Shown: in pieces, positions 1 to 8,369 of the stretch
How positions within the stretch are numbered: position 1 is the first letter of the stretch
How the letters are laid out: every line of letters starts with the position of its first letter
Source: Gemmatimonadota bacterium
GTDB lineage: Bacteria; Gemmatimonadota; Gemmatimonadetes; Gemmatimonadales; GWC2-71-9
NCBI GenBank assembly: GCA_017889745.1
Contig: JAGGAG010000077.1
Span: 1 to 22,429 of the forward strand
Length of the DNA stretch: 22,429 bases
Direction of reading: 5' to 3'
Program-made: the position numbers and the translations under genes
The notes under the pieces: model-generated
Told to the model about the DNA's origin: nothing
What the model saw: only the letters and a program-made list of their open reading frames with translations
Database searches by the model: none

Positions 1-134
1 ATCCCGCCGAATGCGCCCACCCGCCCCACCGAGAGCGCCGTGCGCGTCCCCGCCACGAGGTGGCCGATCCGTTCCTTCGCGGCGTCGGCGGTGCCGAGGT
101 CGACGCCCGCCGCCGCGTACTGGCGCGCCGTCAT
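1..134 (-). CDS. purM: Phosphoribosylformylglycinamidine cyclo-ligase (AIR synthetase), N-terminal fragment
   Basis: Only the first 44 codons lie in the window; the gene continues past the left edge. It reads MTARQYAAAGVDLGTADAAK and then a stretch ending GRVGAFGG. The YxxAGVD opening followed by a GxFGG segment is typical of PurM, which closes the imidazole ring of AIR in purine synthesis using ATP. The ATG overlaps the TGA of the upstream sugar kinase as ATGA, so translation is probably coupled to it. The fragment is too short to check catalytic residues, so the call rests on the N-terminal signature alone. Confidence 0.8.
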   Translation of the reverse strand, partial: MTARQYAAAGVDLGTADAAKERIGHLVAGTRTALSVGRVGAFGG

Positions 135-1051
135 GCCAGCGGCTCCGCCAGCTCGACGTGGGTGAGCTGGCGGAAGGCGCGCGCCCGGCGCTCCACCTGG
201 TCCCGCGTCACGCCCTCGAACCCGTTGATCCCGAACTGGGACACTGCGAACGACCCCATCACGCTGCCGTACACCATGGCCCGGCGGAACTCGACGTCGC
301 TGACGGCGCCGCTGCGCGCCAGGTAGGCCATGAATCCCCCGGCGAACGCGTCGCCGGCGCCGGTCGGGTCGAACACTTCCTCGAGCGGGAATGCCGGGGT
401 GAAGAAGGTCTGCTCCCCGCCCATCAGCAGCGCGCCGTACTCGCCCTGCTTGATCACCACCCGCTTGGGCCCGTGCTTGAGGATCCAGCGCCCCGCGCGG
501 TGGATGTTCCAGTCGCCCGAGAGTTCCCGGGCCTCGCTGTCGTTCACCATCAGGATGTCCACCCGCCGGAGCAGCGCCATCAGCGCGTCGCGCTTGCCCT
601 GGATCCAGTAGTTCATGGTGTCGCACGCCACCAGCTGCGCCGTCGGCACCTGGTCGAGCACGCCGAGCTGCAGTTCCGGGTCGATGTTCCCGAGGAACAG
701 GAACTCGGAGCTGCGGAAATGCGCCGGCAGCTTCGGCTGGAACGCCGCGAACACGCCCAGCCGCGTCTCCAGCGTCTCGCGGCTCTGGAGGTCGTAGGAG
801 TACTTCCCCTTCCAGCGGAAGCTCTCGCCGGCCGCGTGCTCCACGCCCGACCAGTCGATCCCCCGCGGCGCGAGGAGCTCGAGCTCCTGCATCGGGTAGT
901 CGCTGCCCACCACGCCCACCACCCGCACCGGGTGCAGGATCGCCCCCGCGACGCTGAAGAACACCGCCGAGCCACCCAGCGCGTCGGCCGTCTCGCCGAA
1001 CGGGGTGAAGATGGAGTCCAGCGCCACACTGCCGACGACGAGCAGGCTCAT
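131..1051 (-). CDS. PfkB-family carbohydrate kinase
   Basis: A 306-residue cytoplasmic kinase of the ribokinase/PfkB fold. The N-terminus (MSLLVVGSVALDSI) is the usual first strand with the substrate Asp. An early Gly pair (ALGGSAVFFS) follows at about residues 25-33. The C-terminal signature DPTGAGDAFAGG is at 228-239, with Asp234 the expected catalytic base. The reading frame extends upstream to 1093, but the start at 1051 matches the family N-terminus. It lies 4 nt after the argS stop, and the end overlaps purM as ATGA. The substrate cannot be read from the sequence; sugar or nucleoside are both possible. Sitting next to purM hints at nucleoside or ribose use, but that is weak inference. 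Confidence 0.85.
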   Translation of the reverse strand: MSLLVVGSVALDSIFTPFGETADALGGSAVFFSVAGAILHPVRVVGVVGSDYPMQELELLAPRGIDWSGVEHAAGESFRWKGKYSYDLQSRETLETRLGVFAAFQPKLPAHFRSSEFLFLGNIDPELQLGVLDQVPTAQLVACDTMNYWIQGKRDALMALLRRVDILMVNDSEARELSGDWNIHRAGRWILKHGPKRVVIKQGEYGALLMGGEQTFFTPAFPLEEVFDPTGAGDAFAGGFMAYLARSGAVSDVEFRRAMVYGSVMGSFAVSQFGINGFEGVTRDQVERRARAFRQLTHVELAEPLA

Positions 1052-1055
1052 GAAG

Positions 1056-2696
1056 TCAGATCCGTTCGGGAGCGGAAAGGCCGAGCACGGCAAGGCCGTT
1101 GGCCAACGTGATGCGCGCGGCGCGCGCGAGGAGCAGCCGCGCGTGCTCGATGGGCGCGGCTTCGCCCACGGTGCGCGTGTGGTGATACCAGCCGTGCACG
1201 CTCGTGGCCAGCTCGTGCAGGTACGTCGTCATCCGGTGCGGCTCGCGTTCGCGCGCCGCCTTCGCGATCACCTCGGGCAGCTCCGCCAGCTTCTTGAGCA
1301 GCTCGGTGTCCTCCGGTGCCGGCAGCGACGCGAGGTCGAGCCCGCCCGCCACCGCGTCGGGCTCGACGCCCGCCGTGCGGAAGATCCCGCACAGCCGGGC
1401 GTGCGCCATCTGCACGTAGAAGATCGGGTTCTCGTCCGTCTGCCGCTTGGCGAGCTCGATGTCGAAGGTGAGCTGCGAGTCGCCCTTTCGTGACAGGAAG
1501 AACCACCGCGCGGCGTCCGTCCCCACCTCGTCCACCAGGTCCCGCAGCGTGATGAAGGTGCCGGCCCGCTTCGACATCTTCACTTCCTCGCCGCCGCGCA
1601 CGACCTTTACCAGCTGCACCAGCACCACGTCGAACTTCTCGTCCTCGAAGCCGAGCGCCCGCAGCACCGCACGCACCCGCGGGATGTACCCATGGTGGTC
1701 GGCACCCCACACGTCGATCAGCGCGTCGAAGCCGCGCTCCAGCTTGTCGATGTGGTACGCGATGTCGGGCAGGAAGTAGGTGAAGCCGCCGTCCTGCTTC
1801 CGCAGCACCCGGTCGAGGTCGTCGCCGAACTCGGAGGTGCGGAGCCAGAGGGCGCCGTCCTTCTCGTAGGTGAGGTTCCGGTCGTGCAGCAGGTCGAGCG
1901 CGACGGACACCGCGCCCCGGTGATACATCCCCTGCTCCGACGTCATGACGTTGAAGCGCACGCCGAAGTCGGCGAGGTCGCCGTCCTGCTCCGCGCGCTG
2001 GATGGCGAGCCCGAGTTCCCGGCACCGCTTCACGCCTTCCTCGTACGGCAGGTCGCCGAAGGCCGTGCCCTCCCGCTCCAGCACCAGCACCGCGTTCTCC
2101 TGCAGGTAGAGGCCGTGGTAGCCCCCCTCGGGGATCGCCGCGTCGCGCCCCATCGCCTGCTGCACCCGCGCCCACAGGCTCTGCGCCAACCGGTCGATCT
2201 GCACTCCGGCGTCGTTGATGTAGAACTCGCGCGTCACCGCGTGCCCGCTCCATTCGAGCAGCGACGCGATCGCGTCGCCCAGCGCCGCGCCCCGCCCGTG
2301 GCCCACGTGCAGCGGGCCGGTCGGGTTGGCCGACACGAACTCGAGGTTGACCTTGAGCCCCTCGCCGGTGGTGCTCCGGCCGTACCGCGCGCCCTCGGCG
2401 AGAATGCGAGCGTGCAACGCCGCGAGCGTGGCGCTCGCGAGCCAGAAGTTGATGAACCCGGGCCCGGCGATCTCCGCCTTCCTGATCAGGCTCGCCGGTG
2501 CCTGCAGCTCGCGCAGTACCTCTTCGGCCACCGCGCGCGGATTCGACCGCCGCTTCTTCGCCAGCGTCAGCGCCAGGTTGGTGGCGAGGTCCCCATGCGT
2601 GTCGTCGCGCGGGCGCTCCAGCACGAACTCCACGTCGCCGTCACCCAGCGCGCGCGCCACCCGTTCCAGTTCCACCCGCAGGACGTCGCTACTCAC
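1056..2696 (-). CDS. argS: Arginyl-tRNA synthetase
   Basis: A class I aminoacyl-tRNA synthetase that charges tRNA-Arg with arginine. From the chosen start it is 546 residues, normal for bacterial ArgS. An N-terminal tRNA D-loop recognition domain covers roughly residues 1-90. The HIGH-type motif is HVGH at 130-133 within NPTGPLHVGHGRGA, and KMSKR is at 373-377. A C-terminal DALR anticodon-binding region ends in LSAPERI. The open frame runs upstream to 2771, but the extra residues are Arg/Pro-rich and are read through the fmdB-type gene out of frame. The GTG at 2696 gives an ordinary N-terminus (VSSDVLRVELERV) and overlaps the TAG of the upstream gene by 8 nt, implying coupling. The gene is intact. 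Confidence 0.95.
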   Translation of the reverse strand: MSSDVLRVELERVARALGDGDVEFVLERPRDDTHGDLATNLALTLAKKRRSNPRAVAEEVLRELQAPASLIRKAEIAGPGFINFWLASATLAALHARILAEGARYGRSTTGEGLKVNLEFVSANPTGPLHVGHGRGAALGDAIASLLEWSGHAVTREFYINDAGVQIDRLAQSLWARVQQAMGRDAAIPEGGYHGLYLQENAVLVLEREGTAFGDLPYEEGVKRCRELGLAIQRAEQDGDLADFGVRFNVMTSEQGMYHRGAVSVALDLLHDRNLTYEKDGALWLRTSEFGDDLDRVLRKQDGGFTYFLPDIAYHIDKLERGFDALIDVWGADHHGYIPRVRAVLRALGFEDEKFDVVLVQLVKVVRGGEEVKMSKRAGTFITLRDLVDEVGTDAARWFFLSRKGDSQLTFDIELAKRQTDENPIFYVQMAHARLCGIFRTAGVEPDAVAGGLDLASLPAPEDTELLKKLAELPEVIAKAAREREPHRMTTYLHELATSVHGWYHHTRTVGEAAPIEHARLLLARAARITLANGLAVLGLSAPERI

Positions 2697-3042
2697 TTGC
2701 CTTGGCCTTCCTGGCCGGGGCCTTTTCCGCCTTCGGCGCCGCGGGCTTCTCGGTCGGCGCCGGCTTGGCACTCTCCGGGCCGCTCGCCTTGCCCGCGTCG
2801 ACCGGCGTGCTCGCCTTCGTGTCCGCCGACTCCCGCGCCTTGTCGTTCCGCGGGCCCTTCCCGTCCTTGCCGTAGTCGGTGATGTAGAACCCGCTGCCCT
2901 TGAAGTGCAGCCCCGCGCCGCCCGAGATCTTGCGCACGGCCATCTTGCCGCACACCGGGCACTTGACCCGCGGCTTCTCGCTCATCTTCTGGAAGAGCTC
3001 GAAGTCGTGTCCCTGGGGGCACGCGTATTCGTAGGTCGGCAT
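2689..3042 (-). CDS. FmdB-family small zinc-ribbon protein with Lys/Ala/Pro-rich tail
   Basis: A 117-residue protein beginning MPTYEYACPQGHDFELFQKM, the FmdB (CxxC_CxxC_SSSS-type) zinc-ribbon family, whose function is poorly known. The second half of the ribbon is a normal CPVCG (Cys28, Cys31). The first half is CPQGH instead of the usual CxxCGH, so one Cys is missing and His12 may take its place as ligand. A conserved SGGAGLHFKGSGFYITDY block follows at about 40-57. The remaining half is low-complexity Lys/Ala/Pro/Glu and probably disordered. It is the first gene of a coupled run with argS, pfkB-type kinase and purM. The best SD-like AGGA lies about 13 nt before the ATG, which is too far to be convincing. 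Confidence 0.85.
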   Translation of the reverse strand: MPTYEYACPQGHDFELFQKMSEKPRVKCPVCGKMAVRKISGGAGLHFKGSGFYITDYGKDGKGPRNDKARESADTKASTPVDAGKASGPESAKPAPTEKPAAPKAEKAPARKAKASE

Positions 3043-3057
3043 GTCTGTGCGTATATC

Positions 3058-3084
3058 CTAAGTTCAGGTAACGCCTGAACTTAG
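3058..3084. promoter_or_regulatory. Perfect 11-bp inverted repeat upstream of the fmdB-type gene
   Basis: The arms CTAAGTTCAGG (3058-3068) and CCTGAACTTAG (3074-3084) are perfect reverse complements around a 5-nt loop. The element lies 15 nt upstream of the start at 3042. On the minus strand, TTGCTC then 17 nt then TAAGTT would form a promoter whose -10 is the outer part of the palindrome, putting it at an operator-like position or at the very 5' end of the mRNA. It differs in sequence from the 7-bp arrays nearby. An operator or a 5'-UTR hairpin are both possible. Confidence 0.5.
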
Positions 3085-3121
3085 CTTGTTGGAACGTGCG
3101 GAGCAACTGCGGCGGAAGGAG

Positions 3122-3193
3122 GGTAAACGGTGAACCGTGAACAGTGAACGGGGCATTCCCTCCCCGTTTACCCTTCACCGTTTACCGTTCACG
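3122..3193. repeat. Fold-back array of 7-bp units, locus 1 (GGTGAAC type)
   Basis: The left arm is four consecutive 7-mers: GGTAAAC, GGTGAAC, CGTGAAC, AGTGAAC (3122-3149). After GGGG, an 8-nt loop and CCCC come four complementary-sense 7-mers: GTTTACC, CTTCACC, GTTTACC, GTTCACG (3166-3193). Because units repeat, the arms can pair in several registers. The right arm supplies the stop codon of the YjbR-like remnant (TAA at 3184-3182 on the minus strand). It lies between that remnant and the fmdB-type gene. Confidence 0.85.
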
Positions 3194-3348
3194 CAGGTCG
3201 GCGACAAGCCGTTTCGGCGCCACCAGGAAGTAGCTGTCCCGGACCAGGTCAGCCACCTCCTCCCAGTCCACTTTTCCGTCCAGCCAGATCCCCACCCAGC
3301 CGGAAGGTCCGACATACGGCGGCTTGAAGAAACGCGTTTGTCGGCATG
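3182..3348 (-). pseudogene. Remnant of a MmcQ/YjbR-like gene (C-terminal half, frameshifted)
   Basis: Read on the minus strand, the segment gives FFKPPYVGPSGWVGIWLDG and continues with a DWEEVADLV segment and VAPKRLVADL. This matches the C-terminal half of MmcQ/YjbR proteins (FFxPPYVG, GWVGxxLD, APKRL), which are normally about 110-120 residues with a double-wing DNA-binding-like fold. Just upstream, HADKR is readable in a different frame; two extra bases (3332-3333) separate it from FFKPPY, where the family usually has an uninterrupted DxKRFF. Before HADKR there is only 7-bp array. The gene has therefore lost its N-terminal half and carries a frameshift. Its 3' end lies inside array 1. A short expressed peptide is possible but unlikely, and the family match was made by eye. 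Confidence 0.6.
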
Positions 3349-3350
3349 CT

Positions 3351-3416
3351 CCAGAGTCGAGAGTCCAGAGTCGAGAGTCAAGCGCGTTCGACTCCGGACT
3401 CCGGACCCTGGACACT
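3351..3416. repeat. Fold-back array of 7-bp units, locus 2 (AGAGTCS type)
   Basis: The left arm is four 7-mers, CCAGAGT, CGAGAGT, CCAGAGT, CGAGAGT (3351-3378). After a 10-nt spacer the right arm has four 7-mers, CGACTCC, GGACTCC, GGACCCT, GGACACT (3389-3416), reverse-complementary in sense. The last base of the array is also the last base of the fbp stop codon (TGA at 3418-3416, minus strand). The other side abuts the YjbR-like remnant. Confidence 0.85.
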
Positions 3417-4462
3417 CAGCTCCGCCTGTCCGGCCTCCCCACCGCCTGGAGCGCCGAGTCGCGCACCCGCGCGATCGTGTCGGCCACGAACCGCACGTCA
3501 TCCCGCGAGCCGATCACCAGCGGGCTCCGCTCGTGCAGCGACGCCGGCACCCGCTCCAGGATCCGCTGCTCGCCGTCGGTCGCGGCCCCGCCCGCCTGTT
3601 CGGCGATGAACGCCATGGGGGCGCACTCGTACAGCAGGCGCAGCTTGCCGTTCGGGTTCTTCTTGTCGGCGGGATACATGAAGATGCCGCCCGCGATCAG
3701 GTCGCGGTGGAAGTCGGCCACCAGTGACCCGATGTAACGGCTGTTCTTTCCCTGGATGTACTCCGGCAGGTCGCCGTGGAACCCGCGCACCGCCGTCTGC
3801 ACGCCTTTGTCCCACCGCGCGAAGTTGCTCTCGTTGACACTGTAGTACTTCCCCACTGCCGGCGTCACGATGTTCGGGTGCGACAGCAGGAACTCGCCGA
3901 TCGTCGGGTCCAGCGTGAAGCCGTGTACGCCCTGCCCGGTGGTGTACACCAGCATCGTGCTGGAGCCGTACATCACGTAGCCCGCCGCCACCTGCTGGAC
4001 CCCCGGTTGCAGGATGTCCGCCAGGCTGCCGCGGCCGTGGTCGCTCACCCGCCGGTAGACGCTGAAGATCGTCCCGACGGCCGCGTTGACGTCGATGTTG
4101 GAGGAGCCGTCGAGGGGATCGAAGAGGACGACATACTTGCCGGGGCGGTACTGCGCGGGGATCGGGATCATCTCCTCGTCCTCTTCCGACCCCATCACGC
4201 AGACCCGTCCGGTGAACTTGAGGGACTCCTTGATCGTTTCGTTGGCGAGGACGTCGAGCTTCTGCTGTTCCTCGCCCTGAACGTTCCGGTTCTGCGCCGA
4301 GCCCAGGATGTCCACCAATCCCGCGCGGCGAATGGAGGCCGCGATCAGCTTGGTGGCGAGGGCGATGTCGTAGAGCAGGCTCGAGAGCTCCCCCGTGGCA
4401 TCCGGGAAGTCCCGTTCCTGGTCCATGATGAATCGCTCGATGGTGGTGACCGCTGTGCGCAT
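3416..4462 (-). CDS. fbp: Fructose-1,6-bisphosphatase, class I
   Basis: A 348-residue cytoplasmic enzyme that hydrolyses fructose-1,6-bisphosphate to fructose-6-phosphate in gluconeogenesis. The N-terminus has DATGELSSLLYDIALATKL, matching the HATGEL region of class I enzymes. The metal-binding core is DPLDGSSNIDVN, followed by GYVMYGSSTMLV and a substrate-binding block containing GGIFMYPADKKNPNGKLRL and YECAPMAFI. The start at 4462 is chosen because it reproduces the usual family N-terminus; it lies inside the comEC frame, with 118 nt of overlap. A weak SD (GGAG, 11 nt upstream) is visible. The gene ends at 7-bp array 2. It is the last gene of the miaB-comFB-comEC-fbp run. Length and motifs are complete. 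Confidence 0.95.
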   Translation of the reverse strand: MRTAVTTIERFIMDQERDFPDATGELSSLLYDIALATKLIAASIRRAGLVDILGSAQNRNVQGEEQQKLDVLANETIKESLKFTGRVCVMGSEEDEEMIPIPAQYRPGKYVVLFDPLDGSSNIDVNAAVGTIFSVYRRVSDHGRGSLADILQPGVQQVAAGYVMYGSSTMLVYTTGQGVHGFTLDPTIGEFLLSHPNIVTPAVGKYYSVNESNFARWDKGVQTAVRGFHGDLPEYIQGKNSRYIGSLVADFHRDLIAGGIFMYPADKKNPNGKLRLLYECAPMAFIAEQAGGAATDGEQRILERVPASLHERSPLVIGSRDDVRFVADTIARVRDSALQAVGRPDRRS

Positions 4463-6735
4463 GGTGCAGGCGACTCCAGGCTGATGTTGGCGGGCGATCC
4501 TGCCACGTCGAATCCGAGGCGTCGCGACCGACCGCGGACCTCCACGTGGCGGCCGTCGGTGACGACGGTGACCGTGCCCTCCTGATCGGTTCTCCAGATC
4601 GTAGCATGTTGCGCGCCCAGGCGCTGCAGCGCTTCCGGCGCCGGGTGGCCGTACCGGTTGTGGCTCCCGACCGACAGGATCGCCACCGTGGGTGAAAGCT
4701 CCTCGAGCCACGCCGCCCCGCTCGCCGTCCTGCTCCCGTGGTGACCCGCCTTGAGCAGGTCGACGCGTCCCACCCGCCCGCGGAGCGCCGCCTCCGGCGC
4801 CTCGCCGGCGTCGCCCATGAAGATGGCGCGGAAGCCGCCGTAGCGCACCAGCAGCACCACCGAGTCGTCGTTGAGGTCGAGCCCCCATCCGCTCCAGGTG
4901 GTGTCGGGATGCAGCACCGTGAAGTCCACGCTGTCTACCGTGAACCGCTCGCCCCGGCGCGCTGCGTCCCAGGCGGCACCCGACCGGCCCACCAGTCCGA
5001 GCATCTCGCGATAGGTCGCGTCGGCGCCGGGCGCTGCCGGCTCCAGCACCGTTCCTACCGGCACCGCTGCGAGCACCGCGCCGAAGCCGCCCACGTGGTC
5101 GAGGTGCGCATGCGACGCGACCAGCACGTCGACCGACGCGGCACCCTCGCGAGCGAGCACCGGCACCACCCGGCTCGCGCCCGCGTCGAACCGCTCGTCC
5201 CTGGGTCCTGCGTCGATCACCACGAAATGGCCGTTCGGCGTGCGAAGCACTGCGGCGTCGCCCTGCCCCACGTCCACAAAATGCAGCGTCAGGCGACCCG
5301 CGCCAGACTGCGGCAGCCGCAGCTCGGGTACCAGCGCGAGCCACACGCCGGTCGCGCCCGCGAGCATCATCCGGCCCCACGCGAGCGTGCCGCTGCCCCG
5401 CCGCGGCGTGGCCCAGCAGAGGAGCCCGAGCACCAGCAGCCACGGCACCGAACTCTCGGCCGCCGCGGGCATCACGAAGTGGCCCAGCGGAATGCGCGCG
5501 CCCCACTCCGCGACCAGCTCCAGCAGGTGCAGCGCCACGCCGCTTCCCGACGCGAGCGCGGCGGCCACCGGCCCCGCCGGCGCCGCGAGCAGGCTCGCCA
5601 GCACTCCCGGCACCGCCACCGCCGCCACCGGGATCGCGAGGAAGTTGAGGACTATGCCAACCGGCGCCACCGCGCCCAGCAGCCACGCCGTCACCGGAGC
5701 CGTCGCCACCGTGGCACCCAGCGACGACGCCGCCGATTGCCACATCCAGTGCCTGCCACCCGCTTCCTCGGCCCAGCGCGCGAAGCGTACCGCGCCCCAC
5801 AACGAGAGCACCGAGAGCCAGCCACCCAGGTCGAACACGGCGAAGGGATCGAGCAGGAGCACCGCGAGTCCCGTGGCCGCGAGCAGCGCCTCGGGCTGCA
5901 CGGCGCGCTGCCGCCACCGGAGCCATACCAGCACCCACGCCATCGCGCCCGCGCGCACCGCGGGCGCCGGCCAGCCGAGAAAGGCCACGTAGCCGGTCGC
6001 CACCGACGCCGCCACCGTGAGCGCCGGCACCCGGGACACGCCGAGCTGGTGGAGCAACAGCACCACCCAGGCGGCGAGGAGCCCGATGTGAAACCCGGAG
6101 ATCGACAGCAGGTGCACCAGGCCCGACGACGCGAACGACGCCTTGAGTTCGCGGTCCATGCCGCTCCGCCGGCCCACCACCAGGGCGTCCACCAGCGGCG
6201 CGCGCGCCCCGTACAGCCTGGCCGTGGCCGCCGCGAGCGCGTTGCGCGCGCCGAACTCGACGCGGCGCACCTGGCCCTTCGGCGTGACCTGCTTCACGCC
6301 CAGCATGCCGTCGGGCTCGATCAGTCGCCGCGTCCCCCGCGTCCACTCTCCCTCGATCGCGAGGCGGCTGCCCGCCTCGAGCGCCCGGCCCCGCCGGAAT
6401 CGCGCGGTCACCACACCGGAGCAGCCGGCGTGCACCGGCTCCAGCGACGCGATGCCGCCGTCCGTCGTCAGCGGCTCGAGCAGCAGCGCCTCGAGTGCTA
6501 CGCGTCCCACCGGCAGCCTCGCGGCACAACTCGCATCGTCGCGCTGGCGCGCCACGGCCCCCACACCGATCCCGATCGCCGCCGTGGCCGCGAACACCGC
6601 GACGTCCCGCCGAACCAGCACGGCCACGGTACCGGTAACCATCATGCCGCAGGCCAGGGCCCAGAAATGCGAAAGGCCGGTCGCAAGACCGGCCCCGAAG
6701 CAGAACACCATCAGCACGCCCGGCGGAGGGATCAC
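4345..6735 (-). CDS. comEC: ComEC/Rec2-type DNA uptake channel protein
   Basis: An inner-membrane protein of about 796 residues that carries single-stranded DNA into the cytoplasm during transformation. The N-terminus has hydrophobic segments followed by a soluble OB-like region (about 60-160). The competence domain with many membrane helices (about 170-470) contains the hallmark LLSISGFHIGLL near 210. A metallo-beta-lactamase-like C-terminal domain starts at FVDVGQGDAAVL and carries SHAHLDHVGG (about 541-550) and KAGHHGS (about 662-668). The GTG at 6735 overlaps the comFB TGA as GTGA; ATG at 6711 is the alternative. The last 50 or so residues are Pro/Ser/Arg-rich and are read out of frame through the 5' end of fbp, so the true ancestral C-terminus was probably shorter. 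Confidence 0.92.
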   Translation of the reverse strand: MIPPPGVLMVFCFGAGLATGLSHFWALACGMMVTGTVAVLVRRDVAVFAATAAIGIGVGAVARQRDDASCAARLPVGRVALEALLLEPLTTDGGIASLEPVHAGCSGVVTARFRRGRALEAGSRLAIEGEWTRGTRRLIEPDGMLGVKQVTPKGQVRRVEFGARNALAAATARLYGARAPLVDALVVGRRSGMDRELKASFASSGLVHLLSISGFHIGLLAAWVVLLLHQLGVSRVPALTVAASVATGYVAFLGWPAPAVRAGAMAWVLVWLRWRQRAVQPEALLAATGLAVLLLDPFAVFDLGGWLSVLSLWGAVRFARWAEEAGGRHWMWQSAASSLGATVATAPVTAWLLGAVAPVGIVLNFLAIPVAAVAVPGVLASLLAAPAGPVAAALASGSGVALHLLELVAEWGARIPLGHFVMPAAAESSVPWLLVLGLLCWATPRRGSGTLAWGRMMLAGATGVWLALVPELRLPQSGAGRLTLHFVDVGQGDAAVLRTPNGHFVVIDAGPRDERFDAGASRVVPVLAREGAASVDVLVASHAHLDHVGGFGAVLAAVPVGTVLEPAAPGADATYREMLGLVGRSGAAWDAARRGERFTVDSVDFTVLHPDTTWSGWGLDLNDDSVVLLVRYGGFRAIFMGDAGEAPEAALRGRVGRVDLLKAGHHGSRTASGAAWLEELSPTVAILSVGSHNRYGHPAPEALQRLGAQHATIWRTDQEGTVTVVTDGRHVEVRGRSRRLGFDVAGSPANISLESPAPCAQRSPPSSDSSWTRNGTSRMPRGSSRACSTTSPSPPS

Positions 6736-7015
6736 CCCTTGCCCGCCTGCCTCGACTTGGGACAGCGTGGTGCCATCGACACCTTCCGGAACGCCTCCAT
6801 CACCACCACGTCGATCTCCGCCCGCTTCTGGTCCTTTTCCAGGTTCACCTCCGTCACCACCTGGCCCTCCAGCGACGCCACGTATCGTGGCGGGACCCGG
6901 TTGAGGGCGAACACGAAGATGTCGTCCCGGCAATACTCGCAGCCGCAGAAGGCGGGAAAGTTCCCCCGCAACGCGTCGTATGCGGCCTGCACATGTTCCT
7001 CGACAAGGTTCCGGA

Positions 7016-7019
<4 letters not shown>
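6732..7019 (-). CDS. comFB: ComFB-family protein
   Basis: A 95-residue protein of the late-competence ComFB family. The N-terminal helix (MIRNLVEEHVQAAYDAL) is followed by a Cys cluster, FCGCEYCRDD (Cys25, Cys27, Cys30), and the signature FALNRVPPRYV at 37-47. Cys86 near the end could complete a four-Cys zinc site, as known for the Bacillus homologue. Members of this family have been reported to bind cyclic dinucleotides such as c-di-GMP in cyanobacteria. The ATG overlaps the miaB TGA (ATGA), and the TGA overlaps the comEC GTG (GTGA), so comFB and comEC should be made together. A regulatory role in DNA uptake is plausible from this coupling but is not shown by the sequence. Confidence 0.88.
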
Positions 7020-8329
<1,310 letters not shown>

Positions 8330-8333
8330 CGGG

Positions 8334-8364
8334 AAAAGATACCCCGCCGGGGGACGGCGGGGTA
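8334..8364 (-). terminator. Intrinsic terminator-like hairpin between the outer-membrane protein gene and miaB
   Basis: On the minus strand a perfect 10-bp stem, TACCCCGCCG with CGGCGGGGTA (plus coordinates 8340-8349 and 8355-8364), closes a 5-nt loop and is followed by TCTTTT. It lies 5 nt after the stop of the outer-membrane protein gene and 10 nt before the miaB ATG. The T-tract is short. The same bases include TATCTT, which could act as the miaB -10 element. Confidence 0.7.
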
Positions 8365-8369
8365 CGGCA

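Noticed and set aside
11..1111. 366-residue open frame on the plus strand
   Set aside because: Antisense shadow of the PfkB-family kinase, with no recognisable domain and biased Arg/His/Pro composition.
1048..2882. Long alternative frames across argS on both strands (1048-2253 minus, 1692-2882 plus)
   Set aside because: Both are frame or strand shadows of the intact argS gene.
3122..3193. Possible CRISPR array
   Set aside because: Units are 7 bp with no spacers and are arranged as inverted arms, not direct repeats of 25-40 bp with unique spacers. No cas genes are present.
3182..3415. Intact 77-residue small protein starting MSRVRSPES
   Set aside because: Its N-terminal third is translation of the 7-bp array, and the rest matches only the C-terminal half of YjbR-like proteins.
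3416..6529. 1037-residue open frame on the minus strand
   Set aside because: Only its last third is a real protein (fbp). The upstream part is Gly/Arg/Ala-rich low-complexity translation of the comEC gene in the wrong frame.
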